DNA of 64,000 bases from Cymbomonas tetramitiformis (taxonomy: Eukaryota; Chlorophyta; Pyramimonadophyceae; Pyramimonadales; Pyramimonadaceae): positions 1-64,000 of the forward strand of contig LGRX02010010.1 in assembly GCA_001247695.2 (NCBI GenBank), given 5' to 3'. The notes beneath the pieces were generated by a model. The model did no database searches, was not told the DNA's origin, and worked only from the letters and a program-made list of their open reading frames with translations. Of this stretch, positions 17,854 through 25,928 are shown piece by piece. The position numbers and the translations under genes were made by a program. Numbering within the stretch: position 1 is the first letter of the stretch; each line of letters begins with the position of its first letter.

Positions 17854-19204
17854 ATTCTTCAAACAACTCCTTGTCTTGGTCAGCACGACCCGTGGCTTGA
17901 CGTATCATCTCCGTGATTGGGTCATAGACCGGCACTTCCGTTAACGGTTTTTGTTCTATAGGATTCAGTCCCAATTTTCCACGTATATAATTCTTCTCAC
18001 CTAAGCTTTCTTTGACACCCATAACATTCATGAAATCTGTGAAATTCACATTGGGAGTTTCTGATAGTAAGATTGGTTCCAATAAACCTTGAGTGGTCCT
18101 AAAGATACGTTCGTCGTTGGTGTCAGTCGGTGTGTAATATCCAAGGTACCCTCCCACAGCCGAGCCTGTCATGGCGTTGGCGAAGCCGTAACGAGACCTT
18201 GCTGTACTGACTCGCGTAGACTCCGGTGCATCTGAGTACATCTGTTCCACGCTATGTAATTTTGTCAAATCGTTTTCCGTACCTACCTTTGGATTGACGT
18301 GCACGATATCGTAATTGCTTTTAGCATGTGGTTTCAACCGGGCTGGTAATGACACTAAATCGCCTTCTGTTGAGTACAACACCTGCTTTTCCGTAGGAGT
18401 GTTCATCGGTTCTTGCATAGGATTGATTGCTGGGTTGAAATGATGCCCTTCTACGTTGTTAACTTCGGCTATATAATTGCTTTGACCACCTCCATTAGAG
18501 TGACCAGTCACAGATAACTTATACCCACCGTATTTACTTTTGACATCGTCAAATCGTTGTTGTGCTTCTTGATATCTTGATGTACTACGTTGTTGTTTCA
18601 TCAATGTCAAAAGATTTACATACCAATCTTCTACATTTTGTCCACGTGAGATGTCCTGGGCAAGAGTGTTCAGACTTCCAAATTCTGCATCAGAGCCTCG
18701 ATATGCAATAATAACGTCTTGGCTTTTAGGATTGACCAACGTTGTAGAGTTTCTACCCGACAAACTTCGGTCTACGTAATAACCCGGAAGTCCTTTCATA
18801 ATACTTTTCAACCGACCTCGGTCACCATAACTATAAGCATAAGAGACATCTGATGCCCGTGCATACCTTGTTTGTGTAGGATTGTCCCTAGACGTGATAT
18901 TAGCACCAAAGACTTTGTTCAGGGCGGTTCTTGGAACTTTTACGGCGTCTTGACTTAAGGCATTCAGCAAATTAGAGGTGTCCCTTTGTGTATACTTGTC
19001 AACATCGTTAGGTTTCATGATTGGTTTGCTCTTGACTGTTACCATAGTTTTGAAAGGTTTACTGCTGTTGTCAGACCTGTTACGCGAAACCGGACTATGT
19101 ATTTGTTTCTCATCTTTATCGGCATCAACAAAATTACTAAAATAACTACTAGATGGACGACAGTAAGCATTGGATTGATAGCTTTGATTACAAGGAATAT
19201 TCAT
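17852..19204 (-). CDS. Class-3 lipase-like protein of the capsid operon
   Basis: A 450-residue protein. Residues 164-171 (VIIAYRGS) and 230-239 (LSVTGHSNGG) match the beta-strand and nucleophile-elbow motifs of class-3 (fungal) lipases, Ser236 being the nucleophile; FNPAINP follows as in that family. The first 80 residues are low-complexity. The Element 3 relative (50930-52246) keeps GTSLGG at the same place. A virion lipase or phospholipase could act on host membranes during entry or exit, an inference by analogy with parvovirus and other virion phospholipases. His and second Asp of the triad are not assigned. Confidence 0.65.
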   Translation of the reverse strand: MNIPCNQSYQSNAYCRPSSSYFSNFVDADKDEKQIHSPVSRNRSDNSSKPFKTMVTVKSKPIMKPNDVDKYTQRDTSNLLNALSQDAVKVPRTALNKVFGANITSRDNPTQTRYARASDVSYAYSYGDRGRLKSIMKGLPGYYVDRSLSGRNSTTLVNPKSQDVIIAYRGSDAEFGSLNTLAQDISRGQNVEDWYVNLLTLMKQQRSTSRYQEAQQRFDDVKSKYGGYKLSVTGHSNGGGQSNYIAEVNNVEGHHFNPAINPMQEPMNTPTEKQVLYSTEGDLVSLPARLKPHAKSNYDIVHVNPKVGTENDLTKLHSVEQMYSDAPESTRVSTARSRYGFANAMTGSAVGGYLGYYTPTDTNDERIFRTTQGLLEPILLSETPNVNFTDFMNVMGVKESLGEKNYIRGKLGLNPIEQKPLTEVPVYDPITEMIRQATGRADQDKELFEE

Positions 19205-19209
19205 TATTA

Positions 19210-19791
19210 TTACGGTGATAATCTCTCAGGAGGAACTCCTCTATTAGTCCTTTGACTTGATTCTATATTTCCGACACCAGAACTTGAAGCAGCACTTTCC
19301 GCCGAACCAATACCAGGACCGCTATCCATAAAGCTTTGAGCAGCCCTTTGAAGACTTTCACTTTCCGATAGCCTGCCACGTCTTGCGAGAAATTGTGCAC
19401 GTTGTTGACTTGGTGACGGCATTTCTTTATTAATTTCTTCAACTTCGTCATTTATAGCTGAATCTCTTTCTTGTTGACTACTCTCAATACGTTCTAAAGC
19501 CTGTTGATTTATGTCTTCTTGTGACACTATCGTCATAGGATTGGGCCTGGTTGTATCAATATCACTGCTATAGTCCTGAATGTCTCTCACTAATGGCTCC
19601 GTTCTTATGATTGAATCTCTCAAACTATTGTAGAATACCGCACTGTTTTGACTCGGCATCGTTATTACGTAGTTGCTTTTAGCGAGTTTACTATATCCTC
19701 GGAACAGAGTGTTTGAACTTGAGCCGTTGGCAATTCCCATCATTTTCATACAATTGCGTCTTCCGACCTCATCGGTCAATAATGTTCTCAT
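19210..19791 (-). CDS. Conserved hypothetical protein, 193 residues
   Basis: Homologous over the first 70 residues to the Element 2 protein at 40869-41480: MR..LTD...........RGYSKLA..NY..T.PSQNS..FY. The second half is polar with Gln/Glu-rich stretches and poorly conserved. In both elements it lies beside the integrase gene. Function unknown; a virion-internal or integration accessory protein are possibilities. Confidence 0.65.
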   Translation of the reverse strand: MRTLLTDEVGRRNCMKMMGIANGSSSNTLFRGYSKLAKSNYVITMPSQNSAVFYNSLRDSIIRTEPLVRDIQDYSSDIDTTRPNPMTIVSQEDINQQALERIESSQQERDSAINDEVEEINKEMPSPSQQRAQFLARRGRLSESESLQRAAQSFMDSGPGIGSAESAASSSGVGNIESSQRTNRGVPPERLSP

Positions 19792-19797
19792 TATATA

Positions 19798-21111
19798 TTA
19801 ACGGTTTCTTTTTTTCAACAACTTGATTTCCGGGTCTGGAATATCAACAAACTCATTCTCTTCAGACTTCTCATAGAATATCAATTGATATTTACGCTTG
19901 CTTTTCCCAGACCGATTGAGCTTGAGGTAACCTTTTAATGTCTTTTGATAATTAGGGGATTTCTTGTCGCTGATAAACACATTGACCTCGTAGTTGTCGT
20001 AGTTTCTAGATGTCTTGGAAGCGGTATTTCCTTCTATACCCTCTTTCTTCAACGCACGCGCAGATTTTGCAGCCTGTTTACTTTCACTATCAGTCTTACT
20101 ACCTCGGGTCTCTTTGGATGGTTTGGAAACAGGTCCTTGAACCTCTTTCAGTTCTCGCGGCTTGTATTGTCGGCTTAAGGTATCACCGTCGCCGTCCTCT
20201 ATTACGAAAGACAATCCTTTTCTACTTCTGACCTTATACACCTGCGTAGACCATGTTTGGCTCTCTTTGTCAAACGTCTTCTTAGTCACACGTAATCGCA
20301 CCCTATCGCCTGGTTTAATGTCTAACTTCTGTAAGAGTTTGGCAGTTTGATTGCGTTTCAACAAGACACTTCTAATAACACGATTCTTATTCATGTCATC
20401 GGGAGGGGTATCATTGATATTACCTTGGTTTACCGTTTCATTATAGTTCTCGACGATAGAGTCCAAATAGTCAACCCAATTATTTTTACCGGTTCTCGCC
20501 TCGTTGAAATTAAATCTTCGTTTCAAAGTTTTGTTAAGCCGCTCGATTTTCCCTTGACGAGTGTGGTCCTCTTTTTGAGACGTGTAATGTTCGATACCCT
20601 TCTCTTTCAACAATGCTTGAACTGGTTTGTTCGTGAACTCGCTGCCTAAGTCTGCACTAAGAGTGTCCATTTTGGTTTCGCTTATCAATCGTTTCATGGC
20701 AGGAACGATGCCCTCCACATCCTCTTGTCTTTTATTGTTCTTATCTCTGACGGTTTTGGATTTCAAAGCGATTGCATACGCTTTGTTAGTATTAACGTTA
20801 ACCGCAGTCAGAAGAACGGCATATCCTTTGTTCACCGACTTATCTTTCGGTATGAAGGCAAGGTCGGCTTGTATAGAGACCTTATCGACTGGCCCATAGG
20901 TCGGAAAGTAATCTTTACGGGTTACACGTTTGGGTTGTGATAAAACTTGTGATGTCTCAGTCTTGGAAATAGCAGCCTTGACCTGAGATTCTGTGACCTT
21001 GTAACCTTGTGCTTTAAGCTTCTTGGTAAATGCATTGGCACTAGATTGACCAAACTTTGGGTCTAAAAATAACTCTTGAAGTCTACTCTCAGATATTGGT
21101 TTACTTGTCAT
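19798..21111 (-). CDS. Retroviral-type integrase (rve, DD35E)
   Basis: A 437-residue protein; start at MTSKPISESRLQ by alignment with the Element 2 and 3 integrases (an ATG 66 bases upstream adds a hydrophobic tail without support). Catalytic residues are D83 (QADLAFIP), D154 (LSADLGSEFTN) and E190 (QGKIERLNKTLK), with 35 residues between the last two. An SH3-like basic domain (about residues 255-320, GDRVRLRV...YKPREL) follows, then a Lys/Ser-rich tail and a YQLIFYEK C-terminus. Polinton integrases insert the element and make short target duplications. All catalytic residues are intact. Confidence 0.92.
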   Translation of the reverse strand: MTSKPISESRLQELFLDPKFGQSSANAFTKKLKAQGYKVTESQVKAAISKTETSQVLSQPKRVTRKDYFPTYGPVDKVSIQADLAFIPKDKSVNKGYAVLLTAVNVNTNKAYAIALKSKTVRDKNNKRQEDVEGIVPAMKRLISETKMDTLSADLGSEFTNKPVQALLKEKGIEHYTSQKEDHTRQGKIERLNKTLKRRFNFNEARTGKNNWVDYLDSIVENYNETVNQGNINDTPPDDMNKNRVIRSVLLKRNQTAKLLQKLDIKPGDRVRLRVTKKTFDKESQTWSTQVYKVRSRKGLSFVIEDGDGDTLSRQYKPRELKEVQGPVSKPSKETRGSKTDSESKQAAKSARALKKEGIEGNTASKTSRNYDNYEVNVFISDKKSPNYQKTLKGYLKLNRSGKSKRKYQLIFYEKSEENEFVDIPDPEIKLLKKRNR

Positions 21112-21141
21112 ACTATATAATAGTGTTACATATAGTATAAA

Positions 21142-21420
21142 ATGACTTATCAAATCAAAGCTTACACAAAAAGTCAAGCACGGAAACTCGGTGTGAAGAT
21201 TAGCCCATCAAATAATCATAGCAAAAAGATTGATGTTTTCAAGGATGGTAAACTGGTCGCTCAAGTGGGTCAGCGTGGTGCTTCTGATTATCCAACATAC
21301 ATGGCCACTAAGGGTAAAGAGTATGCCGATGAAAGACGTCGGCTGTACAAAATCAGACACAAGAAAGACCGGAATGTCGTCGGTAGCAATGGTTATTACG
21401 CAGATAGATTGTTGTGGTGA
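21142..21420 (+). CDS. Small conserved protein with DYPTY...RRLYK.RH...YYAD.LLW signature
   Basis: 92 residues, basic. The signature KKIDVFKDGK, SDYPTYMATKG, RRLYKIRHKKDR and GYYADRLLW occurs in a family of small proteins of large DNA viruses (I recall it as DUF5754; not checked). The Element 3 copy at 52274-52564 is in the same place, at the border between structural genes and the cargo island. Function unknown. It diverges from the integrase gene across a 30 bp AT-rich gap that must hold both promoters. Confidence 0.75.
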   Translation: MTYQIKAYTKSQARKLGVKISPSNNHSKKIDVFKDGKLVAQVGQRGASDYPTYMATKGKEYADERRRLYKIRHKKDRNVVGSNGYYADRLLW

Positions 21421-21430
21421 CCTATAAATC

Positions 21431-21505
21431 AAAAAAGGTGGCAGATTAGGTCATATTATGGATATATATAAGATAATATGAATATGACCCAATCTGCCAC
21501 CTTTT
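21431..21505. repeat. Long palindrome between genes (Element 1 family)
   Basis: AAAAAAGGTGGCAGATTAGG...CCCAATCTGCCACCTTTT, loop ATGGATATATATAAGATAAT. It lies between the stop of the small gene and the start of the methyltransferase gene, so it can act as a terminator only for the plus strand. Confidence 0.9.
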
Positions 21506-21547
21506 CTGATTTTGCCCTATTATTATTTCTTTTCTCAACCTACCTTA

Positions 21548-22240
21548 ATGGCGACCCAGATATTCAATGCAGATTGTTTTGACATCTTACCGAACATCGA
21601 CGCACACTCTGTTGACTTAGCTATCTTAGATTTACCTTACAATCAAACTGCATGCAAGTTCGATAAGCAAATAATCGATTTAGGTAAGTTGTGGACGCAG
21701 CTGAAGCGGGTCGGGAGGCCACGCACTGCATATGTCTTCTTTTGCACAACTCGGTTCGGACATAAGTTAATATCCAGCAATGAAAAGATGTTCAGATATG
21801 ATATCGTCTGGCAGAAAACGGTCAGTTCTGGGTTTTATCATTGTAATCAGATGCCACTACGTAGTCACGAAAGGCTGTATATATTTTATGATAAGTTACC
21901 GACCTACAATCCACAGATGACTGACGGTAAACCGTACACACGTGTGCCGGGTAGACGCACTGAATTATATACCGGAAACAGTCCGAGAATTAATACAACA
22001 TCTGATGGTAAACGATTTCCGAAGTCTGTGATAACTATTGCGAACGGTAATCACAAAAGCAAACACCCGACGGCGAAGCCTTACGATATATTGGAATGGA
22101 TTGTTAAAACTTATTCCAATGAGAATGATAAAGTGTTAGACCCATTCATGGGTATCGGTACGGTTGGTATAGTCTGTAATGATTATCAACGAAGATTTGT
22201 TGGAATTGAAATAAATACAAAATACTATTCAAGTATTTAA
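21548..22240 (+). CDS. DNA methyltransferase, N6-adenine/N4-cytosine type (beta class)
   Basis: A 230-residue protein; start at MATQIFNADCFDILP, which matches the Element 3 enzyme. Residues 28-31 DLPY form motif IV (DPPY-like) and follow the ADCFDILP block; the FMGIGTVGIVC stretch near residue 200 is motif I, AdoMet-binding, placed C-terminal as in beta-class enzymes, with KSKHPTAKP before it. Such enzymes modify element DNA or guard it against host or competing nucleases. No restriction partner is seen. The 3' end overlaps the Cys-rich minus-strand gene by 4 bases. Confidence 0.88.
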   Translation: MATQIFNADCFDILPNIDAHSVDLAILDLPYNQTACKFDKQIIDLGKLWTQLKRVGRPRTAYVFFCTTRFGHKLISSNEKMFRYDIVWQKTVSSGFYHCNQMPLRSHERLYIFYDKLPTYNPQMTDGKPYTRVPGRRTELYTGNSPRINTTSDGKRFPKSVITIANGNHKSKHPTAKPYDILEWIVKTYSNENDKVLDPFMGIGTVGIVCNDYQRRFVGIEINTKYYSSI

Positions 22241-23034
22241 TGGAAAACATTACCCCTTTTATAATAAGGCCCTAAAAGCATAACCGGGTCTGGGGGCGGT
22301 ATGCCCCTTTTATAAAACATTTCCAAATGACATGCATAGCACACCTTCCTTCTTGACCTAGTGAGAACTACACATGCCATACAAATCCCCTCCTTGCATT
22401 TAGCACAAGGGTGCATATCAGTTGCAGGAACTAAGGCTGAACAGGCTGAACAAAACAAGGTCTCATCCTCCTCGGGGTCTTCATCTGCATCGCAAATGTA
22501 TTATTCATTGATATTACTTTCGCAGTCTTCGCAAATTATGTTCCCAGTTTTCCTACATACTCTTTCAAAGGAACATATATGACAATAAGGTTGTTTTTCA
22601 CACAGATAACAACAATAGACCTCTACAGCCCAAAGTAACTCACTGCAAATTAAGCAGTAGGGAAACTCACTGTCTTCAATGTCATCTGAGGAGTTTTCAG
22701 AGTATACAAAGTTTGGCTCTCCAGCCTGAAACGCACATACATTACTTAATAATCATTATCCAGTTTACCATGGCCTAGGACCAGCACCTGCACTGTAAAA
22801 ATACCAATAAACATCCTCCCTGGAGCTACACTGCTTGCACACATAATTACAACAATTATGCACATGATATGCATGAAGATAAAGCTCTACATCAATGCAT
22901 TCTTCACAGCAGTAGTTGCCACACATTAAACATTCCCCCCAAAGTGGGAACTCTGCTTCTGCATCCGTTCTAAAGCGGTGCACTTTGCTGAGTGGTTGCA
23001 TAAAGTTACACTGTTCACACGCAAGTTCAGCCAC
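22237..23034 (-). CDS. Cys-rich multi-CxxC protein, spliced or broken
   Basis: Three minus-strand pieces belong together by composition: 23034-22769 (CEQC, CLMCGNYCCEEC, CCNYVCKQC), 22725-22504 (YCLIC, YCCYLCE, YCHIC, IICEDC) and 22503-22237 (FCSAC, CAKC, CMAC, CYAC). Regularly spaced CxxC pairs suggest stacked zinc fingers of RING/PHD or treble-clef type. A GTAAAC...TTTCAG gap separates the first two, but simple removal breaks frame, and a TAA (22501-22503) separates the second and third. No ATG opens the first piece. A gene with unresolved introns or a decaying gene are both possible. Belongs to the cargo island. Confidence 0.4.
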
Positions 23035-23134
23035 AAGTTGGGCATCACGTCCATACAGCCTCTGTGTTAAAGCAAAATACTTTACTTTCAGTGTTCAGTC
23101 AGAATCCGTGTTACACAGAAAAGTAAAAACAAGC

Positions 23135-23773
23135 CTATCCAAGGATTAAAGTGACTATCCAATAAAACACTGCAACGACCCAAGCTGCGAATTGAGCTGC
23201 GAAGAGACTTTGTATCTCTTGTGCATACTTGGTTGCAATATGCAGGAGCTGATAGGAGAGTATGCAAAAGACGTGCGTCGCATTGAAGCTTTTCCGACAC
23301 TCAAAGTAGTCGGACATACTCAGTGCCAACTGAAATATGCCGTAACTGAAGCCGGTAAAAATAAAGAGCAACACCAGTAGCTTAACAAAGATATTTTGCC
23401 GCTTTAAAAAACTTTCAGTAACCACCTGAAGGTCGGCTACCTGTGGCTGGTAGATAGGATCCGAGGCCGCCCAAGCCTCAGCCTCGTCGTACTCGTCCAC
23501 CTTGAAAGTACGTGCGTTTCCGAAAGGTGAGGCTATCTGATAGCCCCGTTTTACCGCATCGGGCCAGTTGTTGTCGACGCCAGGTCCCGGGGTCGCATGT
23601 TTGTTCCGGTTGGCGTACAACTTGCCAGGACGTGCACGAGCACGGACGGCAGGAGCGGCAGGAGCGGCAGGAGTGTCAGCCACTGCACAAACAATAACAA
23701 TAGTTAACACAAAAACAAAACAGAGTTGTATGTATCATGCGAGTGTAAGGAAGGCATAAGGGTAAAACATACT
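23135..23773 (-). CDS. Spliced membrane protein of the cargo island
   Basis: About 182 residues. A 90 bp intron (23683-23772, GTATGT...TTTGTGCAG on the minus strand) joins the final A of a leader exon at 23773 to TGGCTGAC, creating an ATG across the junction; the protein then starts MADTPAAPAAP. Upstream lies a second intron-like gap (23820-23861, GTAAGCACTAAC...GTGCAG) with a CTAAC branch-like site. The protein has an Ala/Pro-rich basic N-terminus and two strong membrane segments (KLLVLLFIFTGFSYGIF and AAWVVAVFYWIVTLIL). Family unknown. Splice signals are inferred from sequence only. Confidence 0.55.
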
Positions 23774-23864
23774 TGCGGATGAGAAAAAGGTGAAGTCTTG
23801 CGGATGAGAAAAAGAATTCCTGCACGAATGACACAACAAACACACACGGGTTAGTGCTTACCGC

Positions 23865-24983
23865 TTAAAAGCCAAGTTCTTGTTTGGGGTCTTCTCCCAC
23901 ATACTCGCTTGGAGAACCAGAACGCGATGAGTCGTCAGAGCCAAGGGATATTGCTGCTAAGTCCTTTTCGGTATCGGCAGTAACGCCGTCAAAACTGGGG
24001 TCACGCTCTTCGTAATATGCTACCTTATCGCTAAGGTCTTTCAACTCGCGATCACGCTCAGTTAGTTTACTTCGCAAATTCGGAACAACGATGCGAAACT
24101 CAACCAGCTCATTGTTCAGAAGTGTGAGCTCGCTCGCATGCTTTTCAGTCAGAGTTTTCAGCTCAGCCGCATGCAGAACTTCTTTGGCTGTCAAACTCTC
24201 CTTTGAGGAAGTCAAAGTTTGCTCAAGTGCTGCGACCTTTTCTTCAGCTGATATCTTCGCATCGACTGCGGTGTCCAGCTCGACTTCGAGCCGTGCAATC
24301 CGCTTGTTCAAAGGCACGCTGAGGTCAAACGTTTCAGGTTCAGGGGTGTCAAACTCAGCCTTTCCCTTGCCTTTGAAAGACAAGAGTTCCAGCGGTGAGT
24401 GACGAGGCGGATTGGGCTCCTTAAACTCAGCAAAGTCTTCAGTATCGCTCGCATCAGACATAGAAAAGGAGACTGTGTTCAAGTTGTTCAAACGCTTGTT
24501 TTCAACAGTCAAATAGTCAGTCAGCGACTTCTCCGCACTGGCGGTCAAGTTCTTCGCCTCAGTTATGCTCGCAGCGATATTCGCATCTCCAGTTTTATTG
24601 GAGACACAAGCGGACTCCAAATTCGCAGCAGTCGCTTTCATCAAAGACGCTTTTACTAGCACCGATATTTTTCCTACTCTAACGCTGTAGATACGCGGGT
24701 CATTCGCTCCTACAAGGTCTTGAAATAACGGCTTGGCACGCTTCGGATTCAGATGCGGTATGCAGAGCAGGAAATGAGGCTCCGAACAAAACGGATTCTG
24801 TGTGCTGGCCGTCCGTTTGCAACGGACTAAGTTGCCACGGCGGTCTTTTAACCAAGCACAACACTGAGCTGGTGCGGCGACACCGTTACGAATTGCCTCC
24901 GGCGGGCTAAAGTTCTTTGTGTAGGGCCATTCAGAGCCAACTGTGGGACATTGAACATAATAATCATCGCGGAGAATGCACAT
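23865..24983 (-). CDS. Cys/His module plus coiled-coil protein of the cargo island
   Basis: A 372-residue protein. Residues about 42-80 hold CCAWL...CKRT...FCSEPHFLLCIPH, a small Cys/His cluster of the kind also seen at the start of the Element 3 protein at 52661-53503 (CEAT...CTFP...CGFH). Residues 225-320 form a long coiled coil with heptad-like Leu/Ala and Glu/Lys. The acidic C-terminus ends in a short LGSDDSS-type tail. The stop is 4 bases before an intron-like GTAAGC, so this gene and the membrane-protein gene may share a transcript. Function unknown; a host-interaction scaffold is an inference. Confidence 0.6.
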   Translation of the reverse strand: MCILRDDYYVQCPTVGSEWPYTKNFSPPEAIRNGVAAPAQCCAWLKDRRGNLVRCKRTASTQNPFCSEPHFLLCIPHLNPKRAKPLFQDLVGANDPRIYSVRVGKISVLVKASLMKATAANLESACVSNKTGDANIAASITEAKNLTASAEKSLTDYLTVENKRLNNLNTVSFSMSDASDTEDFAEFKEPNPPRHSPLELLSFKGKGKAEFDTPEPETFDLSVPLNKRIARLEVELDTAVDAKISAEEKVAALEQTLTSSKESLTAKEVLHAAELKTLTEKHASELTLLNNELVEFRIVVPNLRSKLTERDRELKDLSDKVAYYEERDPSFDGVTADTEKDLAAISLGSDDSSRSGSPSEYVGEDPKQELGF

Positions 24984-25542
24984 TTTAAAGTACCTTGAAG
25001 CGTTAGAGCAGTCGTCAACTGTTTATAAGTGGGCGCGAAATACGACTGGAACAGTGCTTGAAAACTTTTAAAACTTCAAGTTTAATTCTTGTAGTCTGAC
25101 GTGTACAATTAACGGTTCTTATCACATGTACTACCAGAACACTACCCTTATTACCTTCCGCGGCCCTATCGCGGTGCTTCCACGCTCCAGCGGGGCTTTC
25201 TCGGACCATTTACGGACCTCTTCCGGAAATCTCCCGGTCCACGTAAAGCACTAACAGCCAATGATACTGTAACACACTTTGAACCGGAATTGGTCCGGAA
25301 GAGGACTACGTGTCAAGAGGACTACCGGTAGTATAAAAAATAGAAGACGTGGAAAAAATAGAATTAATTCAGCATCAGTTTGGGCGATTTCCGACCCCAT
25401 TTAGGGGGTCAGTTCAGGCGATTTTCGCACGGTTTTTTACACTATTTAAGGGAGGGGTCAGTTTAGGCGATATACGACTTTCGGCGATTTTTTCGCGGGG
25501 GTATCATGATACACCCTAAACCCTGAAACCCTAACTATCATG
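24984..25542. other. Non-coding right edge of the Element 1 cargo island
   Basis: No gene is seen. 25,390-25,490 contains two copies of a GGGGTCAGTTCAGGCGAT-like stretch about 65 bp apart. 25,511-25,536 has telomere-like ACCCTAAACCC and AACCCTAAC. Base composition changes from mixed to AT-rich at the hairpin at 25543. Confidence 0.5.
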
Positions 25543-25616
25543 AAAAAGGTGGCAGATTAGGCCATATTACGGACTATATATAGATAATGTGAATATGGCC
25601 TAATGTGCCACCTTTT
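25543..25616. repeat. Long palindrome at the cargo-island border
   Basis: AAAAAGGTGGCAGATTAGGCC...GGCCTAATGTGCCACCTTTT with loop ATTACGGACTATATATAGATAAT. Arms use the GGCC version of the variable core. It separates the cargo island from the replication module. Confidence 0.9.
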
Positions 25617-25626
25617 GAGCGAACTA

Positions 25627-25672
25627 CTTAAAGAACGCACGAACTACTTAAAGAACGCAATTGACTTAAAGA
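25627..25672 (+). promoter_or_regulatory. CTTAAAGA promoter motif cluster before the small basic gene
   Basis: CTTAAAGA occurs at 25627-25634, 25647-25654 and 25665-25672, the last 26 bases before ATG 25699 and followed by TTAAAATC. The same octamer sits 22-30 bases before four other start codons in this window. Confidence 0.6.
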
Positions 25673-25698
25673 TTAAAATCTAAGTATATACCAATAGA

Positions 25699-25887
25699 AT
25701 GGCCTTGACCGATGCTCAAAAACGTGCCAAAAAGAAGTATAGGGAGACTCATGTTGAACAAACGCGAGCTTTGAATAGAAAACATCAAAAGACTTGGTAT
25801 GATACTCACAAAGATGAGCACAATATCAAAATGAAAGAATACATGAGGAAAAAAAGGTCTCAAAAATCTGAAAATGAACCATTATAA
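25699..25887 (+). CDS. Small basic protein, 62 residues
   Basis: Highly charged, with repeats of the type KKYRETH.EQ.R..NRKH, suggesting a helical nucleic-acid-binding protein. Similar short Lys/Tyr/Glu-rich repeats occur in small proteins of many large DNA viruses. It lies directly before the primase-helicase with its own CTTAAAGA motif. Function unknown. Confidence 0.6.
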   Translation: MALTDAQKRAKKKYRETHVEQTRALNRKHQKTWYDTHKDEHNIKMKEYMRKKRSQKSENEPL

Positions 25888-25892
25888 ACAAG

Positions 25893-25900
25893 CTTAAAGA
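25893..25900 (+). promoter_or_regulatory. CTTAAAGA motif before the primase-helicase
   Basis: CTTAAAGATTAAAAT, 28 bases before ATG 25929; the same 15-mer precedes the previous gene. A TATATATAA stretch lies between motif and start. Confidence 0.6.
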
Positions 25901-25928
25901 TTAAAATATATGGTATATATAAGTATAC

